A stretch of DNA of 64,000 nucleotides from JAOPZW01 sp963789015 (GTDB lineage: Bacteria; Actinomycetota; Thermoleophilia; Solirubrobacterales; Solirubrobacteraceae), in assembly GCA_963789015.1 (NCBI GenBank), contig CAWBIU010000001.1, positions 1,302,001 through 1,366,000 of the forward strand, given 5' to 3'. The translations under genes were made by a program, and so were the position numbers. The notes beneath the pieces were generated by a model, which was not told the origin of the DNA, did not search any database, and saw nothing but the letters and a program-made list of their open reading frames with translations. Below, one piece after another: positions 27,011 to 35,591 of the stretch. Position 1 is the stretch's first letter. The number at the start of each line of letters is the position of its first letter.

Positions 27011-27119
27011 GCGCCCCGACCGCCTCACCAGGGACCAGACCAGGGCATCCCCGGGCGCGACGCTGGAGCGACAGCACCAACCTCGTGCGTACCAAGCACA
27101 GTCTCGAGAGGAGATTCTC

Positions 27120-28025
27120 ATGAGCTCGGCCGATGCGTTGACCAGCCTTGCGTCCGATGGCCGGACCGAACTTCGGGAGGGCTACGCCGAGGTCGGGGAC
27201 GTGCGGCTGCATTACGTCGAGGCCGGCGACGGGCCGCTGATCGTTCTGCTGCACGGCTTCCCGGAGTTCTGGTACGGCTGGCGGCTGCAGATCGCGCCGC
27301 TCGCGGCTGCGGGCTTCCGCGTCGTCGCGCCGGACCTGCGGGGCTACAACCTGTCGTCCAAGCCGGACGGCGTCGCCGCCTACGGCGCCGGCGAGCTGGC
27401 CGCCGACGTCCGCGGCCTCATCCAGGAGCGCGGCGCCGAGTCCGCGCTCGTGGCCGGCCACGACTGGGGCGGAACCGCCGCCTGGACGCTCGCAATGAAC
27501 CACCCCGAGGTCGTCGACCGCCTCGCCATCCTCAACGCGGCCCATCCGCGCAAGCTCAACGAAGGGCTGCGGCACCCCAGCCAGCTGCGGCGGTCCTGGT
27601 ACTTCTTCTACTTCCAGCTCCCCGACCTGCCGGAGCACCACGTGCGGGCCGACGACTGGGAGTTCTTCCAGGACTTCCTGCGCGACGCGCAGCCCCCGTA
27701 CACGCCCGAGGAGATCAAGCGCTACATCGAGGCGTGGTCGCAGCCCGAGGCGGCGACGGCGATGATCAACTACTACCGCTTCGCGGTGCGACACTCGTCA
27801 GGCGAGATCCGTCCCATCACGGCGCCCACCCTCGTCATCTGGGGTGGGAGCGACCGCTACCTCGGCCCCACGCTCGCCGAGCCCCACCACGACGACGTGC
27901 CCAACCTCGACCGCGTCGAGCGCCTGCCCGACGCCTCGCACTGGGTCCACCACGACGAGGCCGAGCGCGTCAACCAGCTGCTCGTCGACTTCTTCGCTCC
28001 CGCCCGCACGACGTCGGCGGCATAA
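27120..28025 (+). CDS. Alpha/beta hydrolase, epoxide hydrolase-like
   Basis: 301-residue enzyme of the soluble epoxide hydrolase family, which opens epoxides to diols. It shows the oxyanion motif LHGFPEFWYGW (about residue 41), the nucleophile Asp in AGHDWGGTAAW (about residue 116), a cap domain containing the YYFYF/EEIKRYIEAW region and two candidate lid tyrosines, the acid residue after VIWGGSD and the catalytic His in DASHWVHHDE. A good ribosome site (GAGGAG) precedes the ATG. Confidence 0.9.
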   Translation: MSSADALTSLASDGRTELREGYAEVGDVRLHYVEAGDGPLIVLLHGFPEFWYGWRLQIAPLAAAGFRVVAPDLRGYNLSSKPDGVAAYGAGELAADVRGLIQERGAESALVAGHDWGGTAAWTLAMNHPEVVDRLAILNAAHPRKLNEGLRHPSQLRRSWYFFYFQLPDLPEHHVRADDWEFFQDFLRDAQPPYTPEEIKRYIEAWSQPEAATAMINYYRFAVRHSSGEIRPITAPTLVIWGGSDRYLGPTLAEPHHDDVPNLDRVERLPDASHWVHHDEAERVNQLLVDFFAPARTTSAA

Positions 28026-28040
28026 CGCGCAGGCCGTCGC

Positions 28041-29045
28041 GTGTCAGCAACAGAGCGAGGACAGCCGCGCGGCGCGCTCGGCCCCGTCAGGCAGATCGCG
28101 GCCGGCCTCCTCGACGTCGGCTACGTCGACGTCGGCCCTCCCGACGGTCGTGCGGTCGTTCTGCTGCACGGCTGGCCGTACGACATCCACACCTTCGCCG
28201 AGGTCTCGCCGCTGCTGGCGGCGGCGGGCCATCGGGTGATCGTCCCGTACCTGCGCGGCTACGGCACGACGCGCTTTCTCTCCGACGAGACGTTCCGCAA
28301 CGGGCAGCAGTCGGTCCTGGCGGTCGACACCGTCGCGTTGATGGACGCCCTCGGGATCGAGAAGGCGGTCGTCGCCGGCGCCGACTGGGGAGCGCGGACC
28401 GCCGACATCGTCGCGGCGCTCTGGCCCGAGCGGTGCGCCGGGCTCGTCTCGGTGAGCGGGTATCTGATCGGAAGCCAGCGGGCCGGCGAGCTGCCGTTGG
28501 CGCCGGAGGCCGAGCGCCAGTGGTGGTACCAGTACTACTTCGCGACCGAGCGCGGCCGGGCCGGGTACGAGCGCTACCGGCGCGAGTTCGCGAGGCTCAT
28601 CTGGCGGACGGCCTCGCCGCAGTGGGACTTCGACGACGTCACGTTCGAGCGCAGCGCCGCCTCTCTCGACAACCCGGATCACGTGGCGATCGTGATCCAC
28701 AACTACCGCTGGCGGATCGGCCTGGGCGACGGCGAGCCGCAGTACGCCACGCTGGAGCGCCGCCTGGCCGAGGCGCCGGTCATCAACGTGCCGACGATCA
28801 CCCTCGAAGGCGACGCCAACGGCGCGCCGCATCCGGACCCCAGCTCCTACGCGGGGAAGTTCTCGGGCCCGCACTCGCACCGCACCATCACCGGCGGCAT
28901 CGGCCACAACCTGCCTCAGGAGGCGCCTGAGGCGTTCGCCCAGGCGATCATCGACGTCAACACCCAGGAAGGGGCGCTCACGTCAGAGGCCCAGTTTTCA
29001 GCTGGCGCCGACACCCGGCGCTCTGCACGGCGGGGGCGCGAGTGA
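28041..29045 (+). CDS. Alpha/beta hydrolase, epoxide hydrolase/dehalogenase-like
   Basis: 334-residue hydrolase related to the preceding gene. The motifs are LLHGWPYDIHTF, nucleophile Asp in AGADWGARTADI and a candidate His in GGIGHNLPQEAP near the C-terminus. The GTG start is 15 bases after the upstream stop, indicating an operon. A C-terminal extension of about 30 residues is polar and probably disordered. Substrate unknown. Confidence 0.85.
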   Translation: MSATERGQPRGALGPVRQIAAGLLDVGYVDVGPPDGRAVVLLHGWPYDIHTFAEVSPLLAAAGHRVIVPYLRGYGTTRFLSDETFRNGQQSVLAVDTVALMDALGIEKAVVAGADWGARTADIVAALWPERCAGLVSVSGYLIGSQRAGELPLAPEAERQWWYQYYFATERGRAGYERYRREFARLIWRTASPQWDFDDVTFERSAASLDNPDHVAIVIHNYRWRIGLGDGEPQYATLERRLAEAPVINVPTITLEGDANGAPHPDPSSYAGKFSGPHSHRTITGGIGHNLPQEAPEAFAQAIIDVNTQEGALTSEAQFSAGADTRRSARRGRE

Positions 29046-29101
29046 CGCCGCGCCCGTTCGGGGTACCGCGGACCTCATTGCCACGAGACCGAGGAGGAGT
29101 C

Positions 29102-29287
29102 ATGGCTGAACCCGTCCCCGCGGGGAGCGACGTGTCGTCCGGGACCTACCGCTGCACCAACTGCGGCTACGAGCTCGAGGTCGGCTCGACGAAGAACCTG
29201 CCGCCGTGCCCGAGCTGCCAGAACGGCCAGTACACGACGGTCACAGGCGGCGACGCCGCTGCCGACCCGTATCCCGACCGCAACTGA
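29102..29287 (+). CDS. Small zinc-ribbon protein
   Basis: 61 residues with two CxxC pairs (YRCTNCGYEL and PCPSCQNGQ) spaced 14 residues apart, enough to bind one zinc ion. It follows a strong ribosome site (GAGGAGGAG). It resembles small zinc-ribbon proteins of unknown role. It is third in line after the two hydrolases. Confidence 0.75.
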   Translation: MAEPVPAGSDVSSGTYRCTNCGYELEVGSTKNLPPCPSCQNGQYTTVTGGDAAADPYPDRN

Positions 29288-29348
29288 GGTGGCGGCGGCG
29301 AGCGGGCCGGCCGTTCGAGGACCACGACCTCCACATCCGCTCGCCGCC

Positions 29349-29732
29349 CTAAGCCGGAACGTCGCGTCGACTGCGCGCTTCCCAGACGTCTCGCAACAGC
29401 CGTGGCGTCAGATCTCGCTTGTCGGCGACGCCGGCGGCTCCGCAGGCAACGGCGGGGCCTGGCAGGGCGCTGGCTGGGTCTGCGGTCACCAGCCAGACGA
29501 CGACCTCGGGGTGGCGGTCGACGAGGATCTCGGTCGCCCGCCAGCCTCCGATGCCCGGCATGCGGACGTCCATCAGCACCAGTTCCGGACGGAGGGCCTC
29601 CACGGCGAGGATCGCTTCCTCCCCGGATGCCGCCTCGCCGACGACGGTGAACCCGGGCATCGCGGCGACGAGGTCGCGCAGAGCAGCGCGAAACGGCTGC
29701 TGATCGTCGACGACGAGGACCTTGACGTCCAT
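29349..29732 (-). CDS. Stand-alone receiver domain protein
   Basis: 127-residue response regulator with only a receiver domain. The acidic pair is VLVVDDQQPFRAAL, the phosphorylated Asp is in LVLMDVRMPGIGG (about residue 54). The usual switch Lys appears in VADKRDLTPR. It has no DNA-binding domain, so it probably works through protein contacts. ATG 29730-29732 begins right at the first strand. Its gene follows the MASE1 kinase in the same direction, about 200 bases downstream. Confidence 0.85.
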   Translation of the reverse strand: MDVKVLVVDDQQPFRAALRDLVAAMPGFTVVGEAASGEEAILAVEALRPELVLMDVRMPGIGGWRATEILVDRHPEVVVWLVTADPASALPGPAVACGAAGVADKRDLTPRLLRDVWEARSRRDVPA

Positions 29733-29867
29733 GGCGCAGGACGTCCCGTTGTCGCTCTTGGCCGCCGATTCGCGCGCGAAGCGCCGAGGCGCGATGACCC
29801 TGTCTGGCATCTCGCAGGACCTCCGGTTGGTCGTGCGCAAAATACGTCGTCGCCGCGGCGCGGGAGC

Positions 29868-29884
29868 GTGGGTTTGCAACCCCC
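29868..29884. promoter_or_regulatory. TTGCAA-centred palindromic element
   Basis: GTGGGTTTGCAACCCCC, an imperfect palindrome around TTGCAA, between the end of the MASE1 kinase gene and the start of the receiver gene. It shares TGGG-NN-TTGCAACCC with the element at 24517-24534. Both lie in spacers beside two-component genes, so a shared regulator is plausible. Confidence 0.35.
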
Positions 29885-29934
29885 GTCCGGCAGCCGACCG
29901 CGTTGCCGGGTGCCGGCGGGCCTGCGGCGGCCTG

Positions 29935-31527
29935 TCAGCGGATCGGGCGAGCGCCTCGGTGCCGTGGACTCGGAAGCGGCAACCACCGCGGCACGGTGGC
30001 CGCGATGCGGGTCCCGTTACCGCTGGGGCTGTCGACCGCGAAGGTGCCGCCGAGTGCCTCGACGCGGTCCCGCAGGCCGGTCAGGCCACCGCCGGCGCCT
30101 TCGGTGGCGCCGCCGACGCCGTCGTCGGCGATCTCAAGGCGAAGGGTGTGGGTCGTCGCGATCGCGCGTACACGTATCGACGAGGCCTGCGCGTGCTTCT
30201 GCGCGTTGTTGAGCGCCTCGACGAACACGTAGTACGCGGTCGCTTCGACGCTGTCGTCAGATCGTGTCGAGGGCAACAGCTCGAACGCGACAGGGACGCT
30301 CGATCGTGCCGCGACGGCCTGCATCGCCGGCGCCAGGCCGCTGTTCGTGAGTACCGCAGGATGGATGCCTTGGGCGAGCTCGCGCAGTTCGTCGATCGCA
30401 AGGCCGACCTCGGTGCGCGCTGCCTCGAGCGCCGGCACTCCCTCCTCGGGCGCGTCACGCGCCCGGTCGGCGGCGAGCCCCAGCCGCACGGCCAGCGCGG
30501 TGAGGCGCTGCTGGGCGCCGTCGTGGAGGTTGTGCTCGAGGCGTCGTCGTTCGGTGTCGGATGCGTTGACGAGCCGGACGCGGGACGCGTCGAGTCGCTC
30601 GGCGAATCGCTTGCGCTCGGATACCAGCGCGGCGAGCGACAGCGTCGACAATGCCGCCACGGCGATGTAGGTCTGGGTCGTGAGGACGCTGAGCGTGATC
30701 GAGTCGAACACGAATGGCCCGTGGTAGTGAGTCGTGTTCCAGACGGCGAAGCCGACCGCGATCGCGATGGCGAGCGTCGCACCGCGGCGGCCGAAGCGCA
30801 GCCCGGCCCAGCCCAGCGCCGGGAAGACGAGATAGGCCACCGGGCTCTCGGTGCGAAACGCGATCTCGCTCATCCCCGCCACGGCGGCGAGCATCGCCAC
30901 GGCCTCCAACGCACGACGGCGCGTCCAGTCGCGCGCCGGTGGCTGATGCCAGGCGAGGGCGAGCGGAATCACGACCAGGGCACCGGTGGCGTCGCCGAGC
31001 CACCAGGTGCGCGCGACCTCGGGCAGCGCACTGGCGGTGATCACGTCCCCGGCGAGCAGCGACAGCGGACCGATCGTGGCGCTGATCGCCGTCGCGGCGG
31101 CGATCACGGCGAGCAGGCGCCCGAGGCCGGCGAGGCTGTCCAGCGGTGAGCCGGGCCGCGCGGTCAGACGGCGGATCAGCAGCGCCGCAACGAGCACTTC
31201 GAGCATGTTCCCGATCGTCTGCCCGAGCGCGGAGCCGAGCGGCAGCGCGGAGTAGTCGTTGGCGAGCAGATCGCCGACCAGCACCCCGGGCCAGAACCGC
31301 AGCCCACCGAGGCACAGGAAGGAGATCGCCACCCCGGCCGGAAGCCACACGATGGCGGCGACAGGACCCGCGAACTCCAGCTCGTAGCCGATCTTCGCCG
31401 CCGCGTAGTAGGCGCCGGCCAACGCGACAACGCCGGCCACGTACCGACCGCGGAGCGCCCACGCCGGCCGAGCGAGCCCGACGCGGCGGGAGAGCGGGCG
31501 CGAAACGACCTGGACGCCCGATCTCAT
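29935..31527 (-). CDS. MASE1-domain sensor histidine kinase
   Basis: 530-residue kinase. The N-terminal integral membrane sensor (about residues 25-300, roughly eight hydrophobic helices) contains the MASE1 hallmark VWLPAGVAISFLCLGG and FWPGVLVGDLLAN. After it come a coiled segment (SERKRFAERLDASRVRL), the His-box ERRRLEHNLHDGAQQRL and a HATPase domain (EALNNAQKHAQAS, ADDGVGGA). ATG 31525-31527 is chosen because a short upstream frame ends in an ATGA overlap with it; a GTG at 31545 is the alternative. Confidence 0.88.
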   Translation of the reverse strand: MRSGVQVVSRPLSRRVGLARPAWALRGRYVAGVVALAGAYYAAAKIGYELEFAGPVAAIVWLPAGVAISFLCLGGLRFWPGVLVGDLLANDYSALPLGSALGQTIGNMLEVLVAALLIRRLTARPGSPLDSLAGLGRLLAVIAAATAISATIGPLSLLAGDVITASALPEVARTWWLGDATGALVVIPLALAWHQPPARDWTRRRALEAVAMLAAVAGMSEIAFRTESPVAYLVFPALGWAGLRFGRRGATLAIAIAVGFAVWNTTHYHGPFVFDSITLSVLTTQTYIAVAALSTLSLAALVSERKRFAERLDASRVRLVNASDTERRRLEHNLHDGAQQRLTALAVRLGLAADRARDAPEEGVPALEAARTEVGLAIDELRELAQGIHPAVLTNSGLAPAMQAVAARSSVPVAFELLPSTRSDDSVEATAYYVFVEALNNAQKHAQASSIRVRAIATTHTLRLEIADDGVGGATEGAGGGLTGLRDRVEALGGTFAVDSPSGNGTRIAATVPRWLPLPSPRHRGARPIR

Positions 31528-31631
31528 CGTCCGGACCTCGGGCACCGCAGGCCACGGCAGACGTCAACCGCCCGACCGGCCGGCACGGGCAGCGCGCGAG
31601 CGTCCACGTGCGCCGCCCTCTCAACCGACAT
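31524..31631 (-). CDS. Possible 35-residue leader peptide of the MASE1 kinase
   Basis: A short frame begins at ATG 31629-31631 just after a near-perfect ribosome site (AAAGGAGG) and ends in TGA overlapping the kinase ATG by 4 bases. The encoded peptide is Ala/Arg/Val-rich with two cysteines near the end (VDVCRGLRCPRSGR) and has no recognised domain. The kinase itself lacks a good ribosome site, so this frame may serve to couple its translation. Confidence 0.45.
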   Translation of the reverse strand: MSVERAAHVDARALPVPAGRAVDVCRGLRCPRSGR

Positions 31632-31808
31632 CGCGGGACCTCCTTTGGAAACCCCTTCACAGCCCAACCCGCTGACGCTGTCTGGCGCCTCAGACCCTAC
31701 CAGTGCGCCCTGTTCGGACACCCCGCCGCGGGGTCCCCCTGGTGGTTCGTGCGTGCGGCCGGCCGCAGTCCTGCACCAGCCATCCGCCGGGTGGCTGTTG
31801 CGCTCAGA

Positions 31809-31896
31809 CGGAGGGGGCGGGATTCGAACCCGCGGACCGGGGTTACCGGTCTCCGGTTTTCAAGACCGGTGCATTCGACCGCTCTGCCACCCCTCC
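31809..31896 (-). tRNA. tRNA-Ser(UGA)
   Basis: 88-base class II tRNA. The acceptor stem GGAGGGG pairs with CCCCTCC, the anticodon loop CTTGAAA gives anticodon UGA, the variable arm is long and the T-arm GCGGGTTCGAATCCCGC is intact. CCA is not encoded. A degenerate copy of its 3' part lies at 26973-27010. Confidence 0.95.
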
Positions 31897-31916
31897 GGAC
31901 GCGCGCCGGTCCTGTC

Positions 31917-32768
31917 TTATACCCGCCGGTAGCGCGCGTCGAGGATCGAGTACGCGGCGAAGGCCAACAGACCCGCCGCGACGACGCCGAGCAGGATCGG
32001 GCCGTGCCCGCTCTGGCTGAGCTTGGCCAGCGCGCCGTCGAGGCCGACCGCCTTGTCGGGGTCGTAGGAGATCGCCGCGTCGATCAGGAACCAGCCGATC
32101 AGCGCGAAGACGACCATGCGCGCGAGGTGGCCGGCGACGCCGACGGCGGTGAACACCTGCTCGGTGTGCTCGCCGCGCATCTCGCCCGTCTTGGAGTCCT
32201 CCAGGAACTTCTTCTTGACGCCCTTGATGCCCTGGTCGACGGCGACGCCGATGACGATCAGCCCGGCGAGGATCACCAGGTAGCGCCCCGCCGGCCAGTC
32301 GAGCACGCCACCCGTCGCCTTCTCGGGACCGCCTCCGCCGCCGGAGCTCGAGCCGACGATGATCTGCACCGCGGTGGCGCACAGGATCGTGTAGGCGATC
32401 CCGCTGACCAGCGCCGAGATGCGGTCCTTCGTGTCGTCGCTGGCCTCCTGGCCGTGGCCGAGCGCCGCGCGCATCAGCCGCCAGATGGCGTAGCCGGCCA
32501 GCCCGAGGGCCATGACGACGAGCAGGACCTTGCCGAACGGCCCCTGGGCGATCTCCTGGAGCGCGCCCTGCTGGTCGGTGGTCTCGCCGCCGGCGCCGAA
32601 GGCGAGCCGGATGGCGAGGATCCCGATGATCAGGTAGACGACGCCGCGGGCCACCAGCCCGCCGCGCGCCAGCCACTCGAACGCGTCCGTCTGCGCCACG
32701 TGCTCTCCCTGCGCCCGCGCTTCGCGGGCGCCTCTGCTCCCGGCCCCCCTGCTGCTCAACACGCTCAT
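31917..32768 (-). CDS. DUF1206 membrane protein
   Basis: 283-residue membrane protein made of three two-helix repeats, the DUF1206 architecture. Repeats begin around LARGGLVARGVVYLIIGILA, ISALVSGIAYTILCATAV and AGHLARMVVFALIGWFLID. A short Gly/Ser stretch separates repeats two and three. Function unknown. It ends next to tRNA-Ser and starts one base from the end of the lipid kinase gene. Confidence 0.9.
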   Translation of the reverse strand: MSVLSSRGAGSRGAREARAQGEHVAQTDAFEWLARGGLVARGVVYLIIGILAIRLAFGAGGETTDQQGALQEIAQGPFGKVLLVVMALGLAGYAIWRLMRAALGHGQEASDDTKDRISALVSGIAYTILCATAVQIIVGSSSGGGGGPEKATGGVLDWPAGRYLVILAGLIVIGVAVDQGIKGVKKKFLEDSKTGEMRGEHTEQVFTAVGVAGHLARMVVFALIGWFLIDAAISYDPDKAVGLDGALAKLSQSGHGPILLGVVAAGLLAFAAYSILDARYRRV

Positions 32769-32769
32769 C

Positions 32770-33660
32770 TCAGCCTCCCTCTCCCTGACCGGGGCGCGGA
32801 ACGCAGAGGCTCAGGGCACCGGGCTCGATCTTGACCTTGAACGACCTGACCTTCGTGCGGTCCCCGCCGTCGAGCTCGTAGCGCACCTTGCGATCGAGCT
32901 TGACCTTCACCGCGCGGGCCTTCGTCGCCCGCACGAAGGGCGACGCGAGCGGATTGCCCGCCGCCGTGCGCGCCAGCGTGCGGGCCCACTGGACGACGCC
33001 CTCGGCGGTGACCACGCCGAGCTCGAGGCGTCCGTCGTCGGGGCGGGCGTCGGGGAAGACCTCGATGCCGCCGAACAGCTCGCCGACGTTGCCGAGCAGG
33101 ATGCACGTCGCCCGGCCGTCGAACCACTCCGTCCCGTCGACCTCGATCGCCGCCTCGAAGGCGTCCTCGCGCAGCTGGCGCGTCCCGCCCCACAGGTACG
33201 CGGCGCGGCCGATGCGGTCCTTGAGGTCGTCGCTGTCGCGGATCATGCCCGCGTCGAAGCCGACCCCGGCCATGACCGCGAAGCGCTCGCCCGCGAAGCG
33301 CCCGACGTCGAAGCGCCGGCGTTCGCCGCGCAGGCCGATGGCCACCGCGCGCTCGACGTCCTTGGGGATGCCGAGGTTGTGGGCGAGCAGGTTCGCCGTG
33401 CCCGCCGGCAGGATGGCCAGCGCGGCATCCCCGCCGGCCATCTCGCCCACGCAGCGGCGCACCGTGCCGTCGCCGCCCCAGGCGAAGACGAGCTCGGCGC
33501 CGTCGTCGAGCGCCCGGCGCACCTGGGCCGGCGCCTTCTTGGCCTTGGGCACCTCGTACCAGAGCGGGTCGGCGACCCCCTCGGCCTCGAGCACCCGGCG
33601 CAGCTCGTGCAGGCCATCGCCGAGCCGCTTCTCGGCATGCGCGACGACCGCGACCCTCAT
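32770..33660 (-). CDS. Diacylglycerol/lipid kinase family protein
   Basis: 296-residue protein of the DAGK/YegS family, which phosphorylates diacylglycerol or similar lipids with ATP. The nucleotide-binding signature VFAWGGDGTVRRC is near residue 62, followed by LAILPAGTANLLAHNLGIP; the C-terminal beta-sandwich contains ELDGGDR. ATG 33658-33660 overlaps the PAP2 phosphatase stop (ATGA). A kinase coupled to a PAP2 phosphatase suggests lipid turnover. Confidence 0.9.
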   Translation of the reverse strand: MRVAVVAHAEKRLGDGLHELRRVLEAEGVADPLWYEVPKAKKAPAQVRRALDDGAELVFAWGGDGTVRRCVGEMAGGDAALAILPAGTANLLAHNLGIPKDVERAVAIGLRGERRRFDVGRFAGERFAVMAGVGFDAGMIRDSDDLKDRIGRAAYLWGGTRQLREDAFEAAIEVDGTEWFDGRATCILLGNVGELFGGIEVFPDARPDDGRLELGVVTAEGVVQWARTLARTAAGNPLASPFVRATKARAVKVKLDRKVRYELDGGDRTKVRSFKVKIEPGALSLCVPRPGQGEGG

Positions 33661-34475
33661 GAGGCGGCCGGCACCCGGCCGACGGCCCGGGCCGCGCGCG
33701 ACGGCGCCGGCGCCTTGACCGCGGCGCCCGCGGCGCGGCACGCGAAGAGGAGGACGATCACCGCGCCGACGCCGATGACGAGGCCGCCGGCGACGTCGAG
33801 CGGGTGGTGCATGCCGCGGTACATCCGCGACATGGCGACGTACGCCGGCAGGACGAGCGCGGCCGCCCACGCTGCGATCCGCAGGCCGCGGTGCGAGATC
33901 CCCGAGGCGAGCATGAACACGATGCCGGCGTACACGGCGATCGACGCGGCGGTGTGGCCGCTCGGGTAGCTGGCGTTCACGGGCAGGTCCTCGAGGCGCT
34001 CGACGAACGGCCGGTGGCGGGGCACGGCCAGCGTCGTCAGCCGGTAGGTGGCCGACTCGATCGTGAGCACGAACACCGCGAAGCCCACGACGAGCCAGTT
34101 GCGGCGGACCGCGAAGGCGAGCGCGATGAGCGCGACGAGGATCGGCAGGACCGGGGCGCCGCCGACCGCGGTGCCGACGGCCGAGACCGACGTCAGCAGC
34201 GACGAGCGCTCCTCGACGATCGAGCGGATCGCGCTCTCGTCGGTGCTCGCGAAGCCGCCGATGTGCAGCAGCACCTCGGTGACGAGGATCCCGAGCAGGA
34301 CCGAGAGGGCCGCGAGCGCCGCGAAGGCGGACACAAGGGCCAGGAAGAAGACCGCGACGGGATGCTTCGGTCCGACGAGGTCCGCGAACCGCTCGGCCGG
34401 CCCTCCGGGCCGCGCTCTCAGCGCTGTCTGCGCCCAGCGGTCCTCGCGTACGTCACGGCGTCCTTCCACGGCCAT
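33657..34475 (-). CDS. PAP2-family phosphatase
   Basis: 272-residue membrane phosphatase. It has the three PAP2 motifs: KxxxxxxRP-like VPRHRPFVER (lysine position not obvious), PSGH in NASYPSGHTAAS, and SRxxxxxH in MSRMYRGMHHPLDVAGG. About six membrane helices. Probably dephosphorylates a lipid phosphate such as phosphatidic acid or an isoprenyl diphosphate. The second PAP2 gene is divergent from it. Confidence 0.88.
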   Translation of the reverse strand: MAVEGRRDVREDRWAQTALRARPGGPAERFADLVGPKHPVAVFFLALVSAFAALAALSVLLGILVTEVLLHIGGFASTDESAIRSIVEERSSLLTSVSAVGTAVGGAPVLPILVALIALAFAVRRNWLVVGFAVFVLTIESATYRLTTLAVPRHRPFVERLEDLPVNASYPSGHTAASIAVYAGIVFMLASGISHRGLRIAAWAAALVLPAYVAMSRMYRGMHHPLDVAGGLVIGVGAVIVLLFACRAAGAAVKAPAPSRAARAVGRVPAAS

Positions 34476-34534
34476 GCGTGGTCCTCCCCCGGCTCGGGTA
34501 CCCATCCGTCTCCCGCCCCCGCTGGCGTGTACCC

Positions 34535-35380
34535 GTGCCGCTGCTCCTCTTAGTCCTCATCTCTTGCGCGGCGGCGCTCATCGTCGCGTTCCTGGCCCGG
34601 CGCTGGCCACGGCGCGCGCCCGACGCGCCGCCGGCGGCGACGCGGCTGGCGCGGCGCATGGACCCGGAGGCGGCGACCGGGCTGGCCCTGACGCTGGCGC
34701 TCGTCGTGCTCGTGGCCGGCGGCGTCGTGCTCGCGGTGCTCGCGTTCGTCCTGCGCGGCGATCCCGACGCGATCGGGCTCGACGCCGGCGCGGCCGACTG
34801 GGGCTTCGAGCACGGGACGCCGTTCACCAACGACGTCCTCGACGCGATCACGTTCGTCGGCCAGCCGACGAGCATCGTCGTGCTCGCGGTCGTGCTCGGA
34901 GTCGTCGAGACCATCCGCACGCGCAACCGCTGGATCGTTCCCTTCCTGTTCGTCGTCGTCGCCGGCAACGGCGTGCTCACGACGACGATCAAGCACGTCG
35001 CCGACCGCGTCCGGCCGGCGCTCAACCCGGTCGCCGAGGCGCTCGGCCCGTCGTTCCCGAGCGGGCACTCGTCGTGGTCGGCGGCGTTCTTCGCCGCCGC
35101 GGCGCTCGTGCTCGCCTCCGGCCACGGGCGCTCGACGCGGATCTGGCTGGCCGCCGCCGCGGCCGGGCTGGCGGTGTGCATCGCGGCGACGCGGGTGCTG
35201 CTCGCCGTGCACTGGGTGAGCGACGTCGTCGCCGGCCTCGCCCTGGGCTGGGCGTGGTTCGCGGCGTGCGCGATCGCCTTCGGCGGGCGCCTGCTTCGCT
35301 TCGGCGCCACCGCCGAGCGCGCGGCCGCCGAGCCGCTGGCGGCGGGCACGCCCCGGGCGTGGCATCGGCCCCGATCCTGA
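34535..35380 (+). CDS. PAP2-family phosphatase, second copy
   Basis: About 281-residue membrane phosphatase. Motifs: KHVADRVRPALNP, PSGH in SFPSGHSSWSAA and TRVLLAVHWVSDVVAG. The start is uncertain: GTG 34535 places the first hydrophobic segment at the N-terminus, while GTG 34478 would leave only 2 bases from the divergent PAP2 gene. The overall fold is close to the YodM/PgpB type. Confidence 0.85.
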   Translation: MPLLLLVLISCAAALIVAFLARRWPRRAPDAPPAATRLARRMDPEAATGLALTLALVVLVAGGVVLAVLAFVLRGDPDAIGLDAGAADWGFEHGTPFTNDVLDAITFVGQPTSIVVLAVVLGVVETIRTRNRWIVPFLFVVVAGNGVLTTTIKHVADRVRPALNPVAEALGPSFPSGHSSWSAAFFAAAALVLASGHGRSTRIWLAAAAAGLAVCIAATRVLLAVHWVSDVVAGLALGWAWFAACAIAFGGRLLRFGATAERAAAEPLAAGTPRAWHRPRS

Positions 35381-35408
35381 GGAGAGTCGCCACGCCCTCG
35401 GCGTCGCC

Positions 35409-35591
35409 GTGTACTGGTCGGCCCCGTACGAGGACCAAGGCACCGCGGGCTGGTGGGCTGCCGCCCAGGACACCCGCGACGGCACGCGCCCGTGGCTGCT
35501 GCAGGTCCAGGCGATCTGCATGCGCGGCCTGACGACGCGCCCGGATCCGGCCGGCTCGCTGCCCGAGGAGGTCTTCTCGCCCGCCGGATGA
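35409..35591 (+). CDS. Small hypothetical protein
   Basis: 60-residue frame starting at GTG 35409 and rich in Trp (YWSAPYEDQGTAGWWAAA, RPWLLQVQAICMRG). The start context is weak and the gene ends by overlapping the SpoIIE phosphatase ATG. Composition looks protein-like rather than a shadow, but no family was recognised. Confidence 0.35.
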   Translation: MYWSAPYEDQGTAGWWAAAQDTRDGTRPWLLQVQAICMRGLTTRPDPAGSLPEEVFSPAG

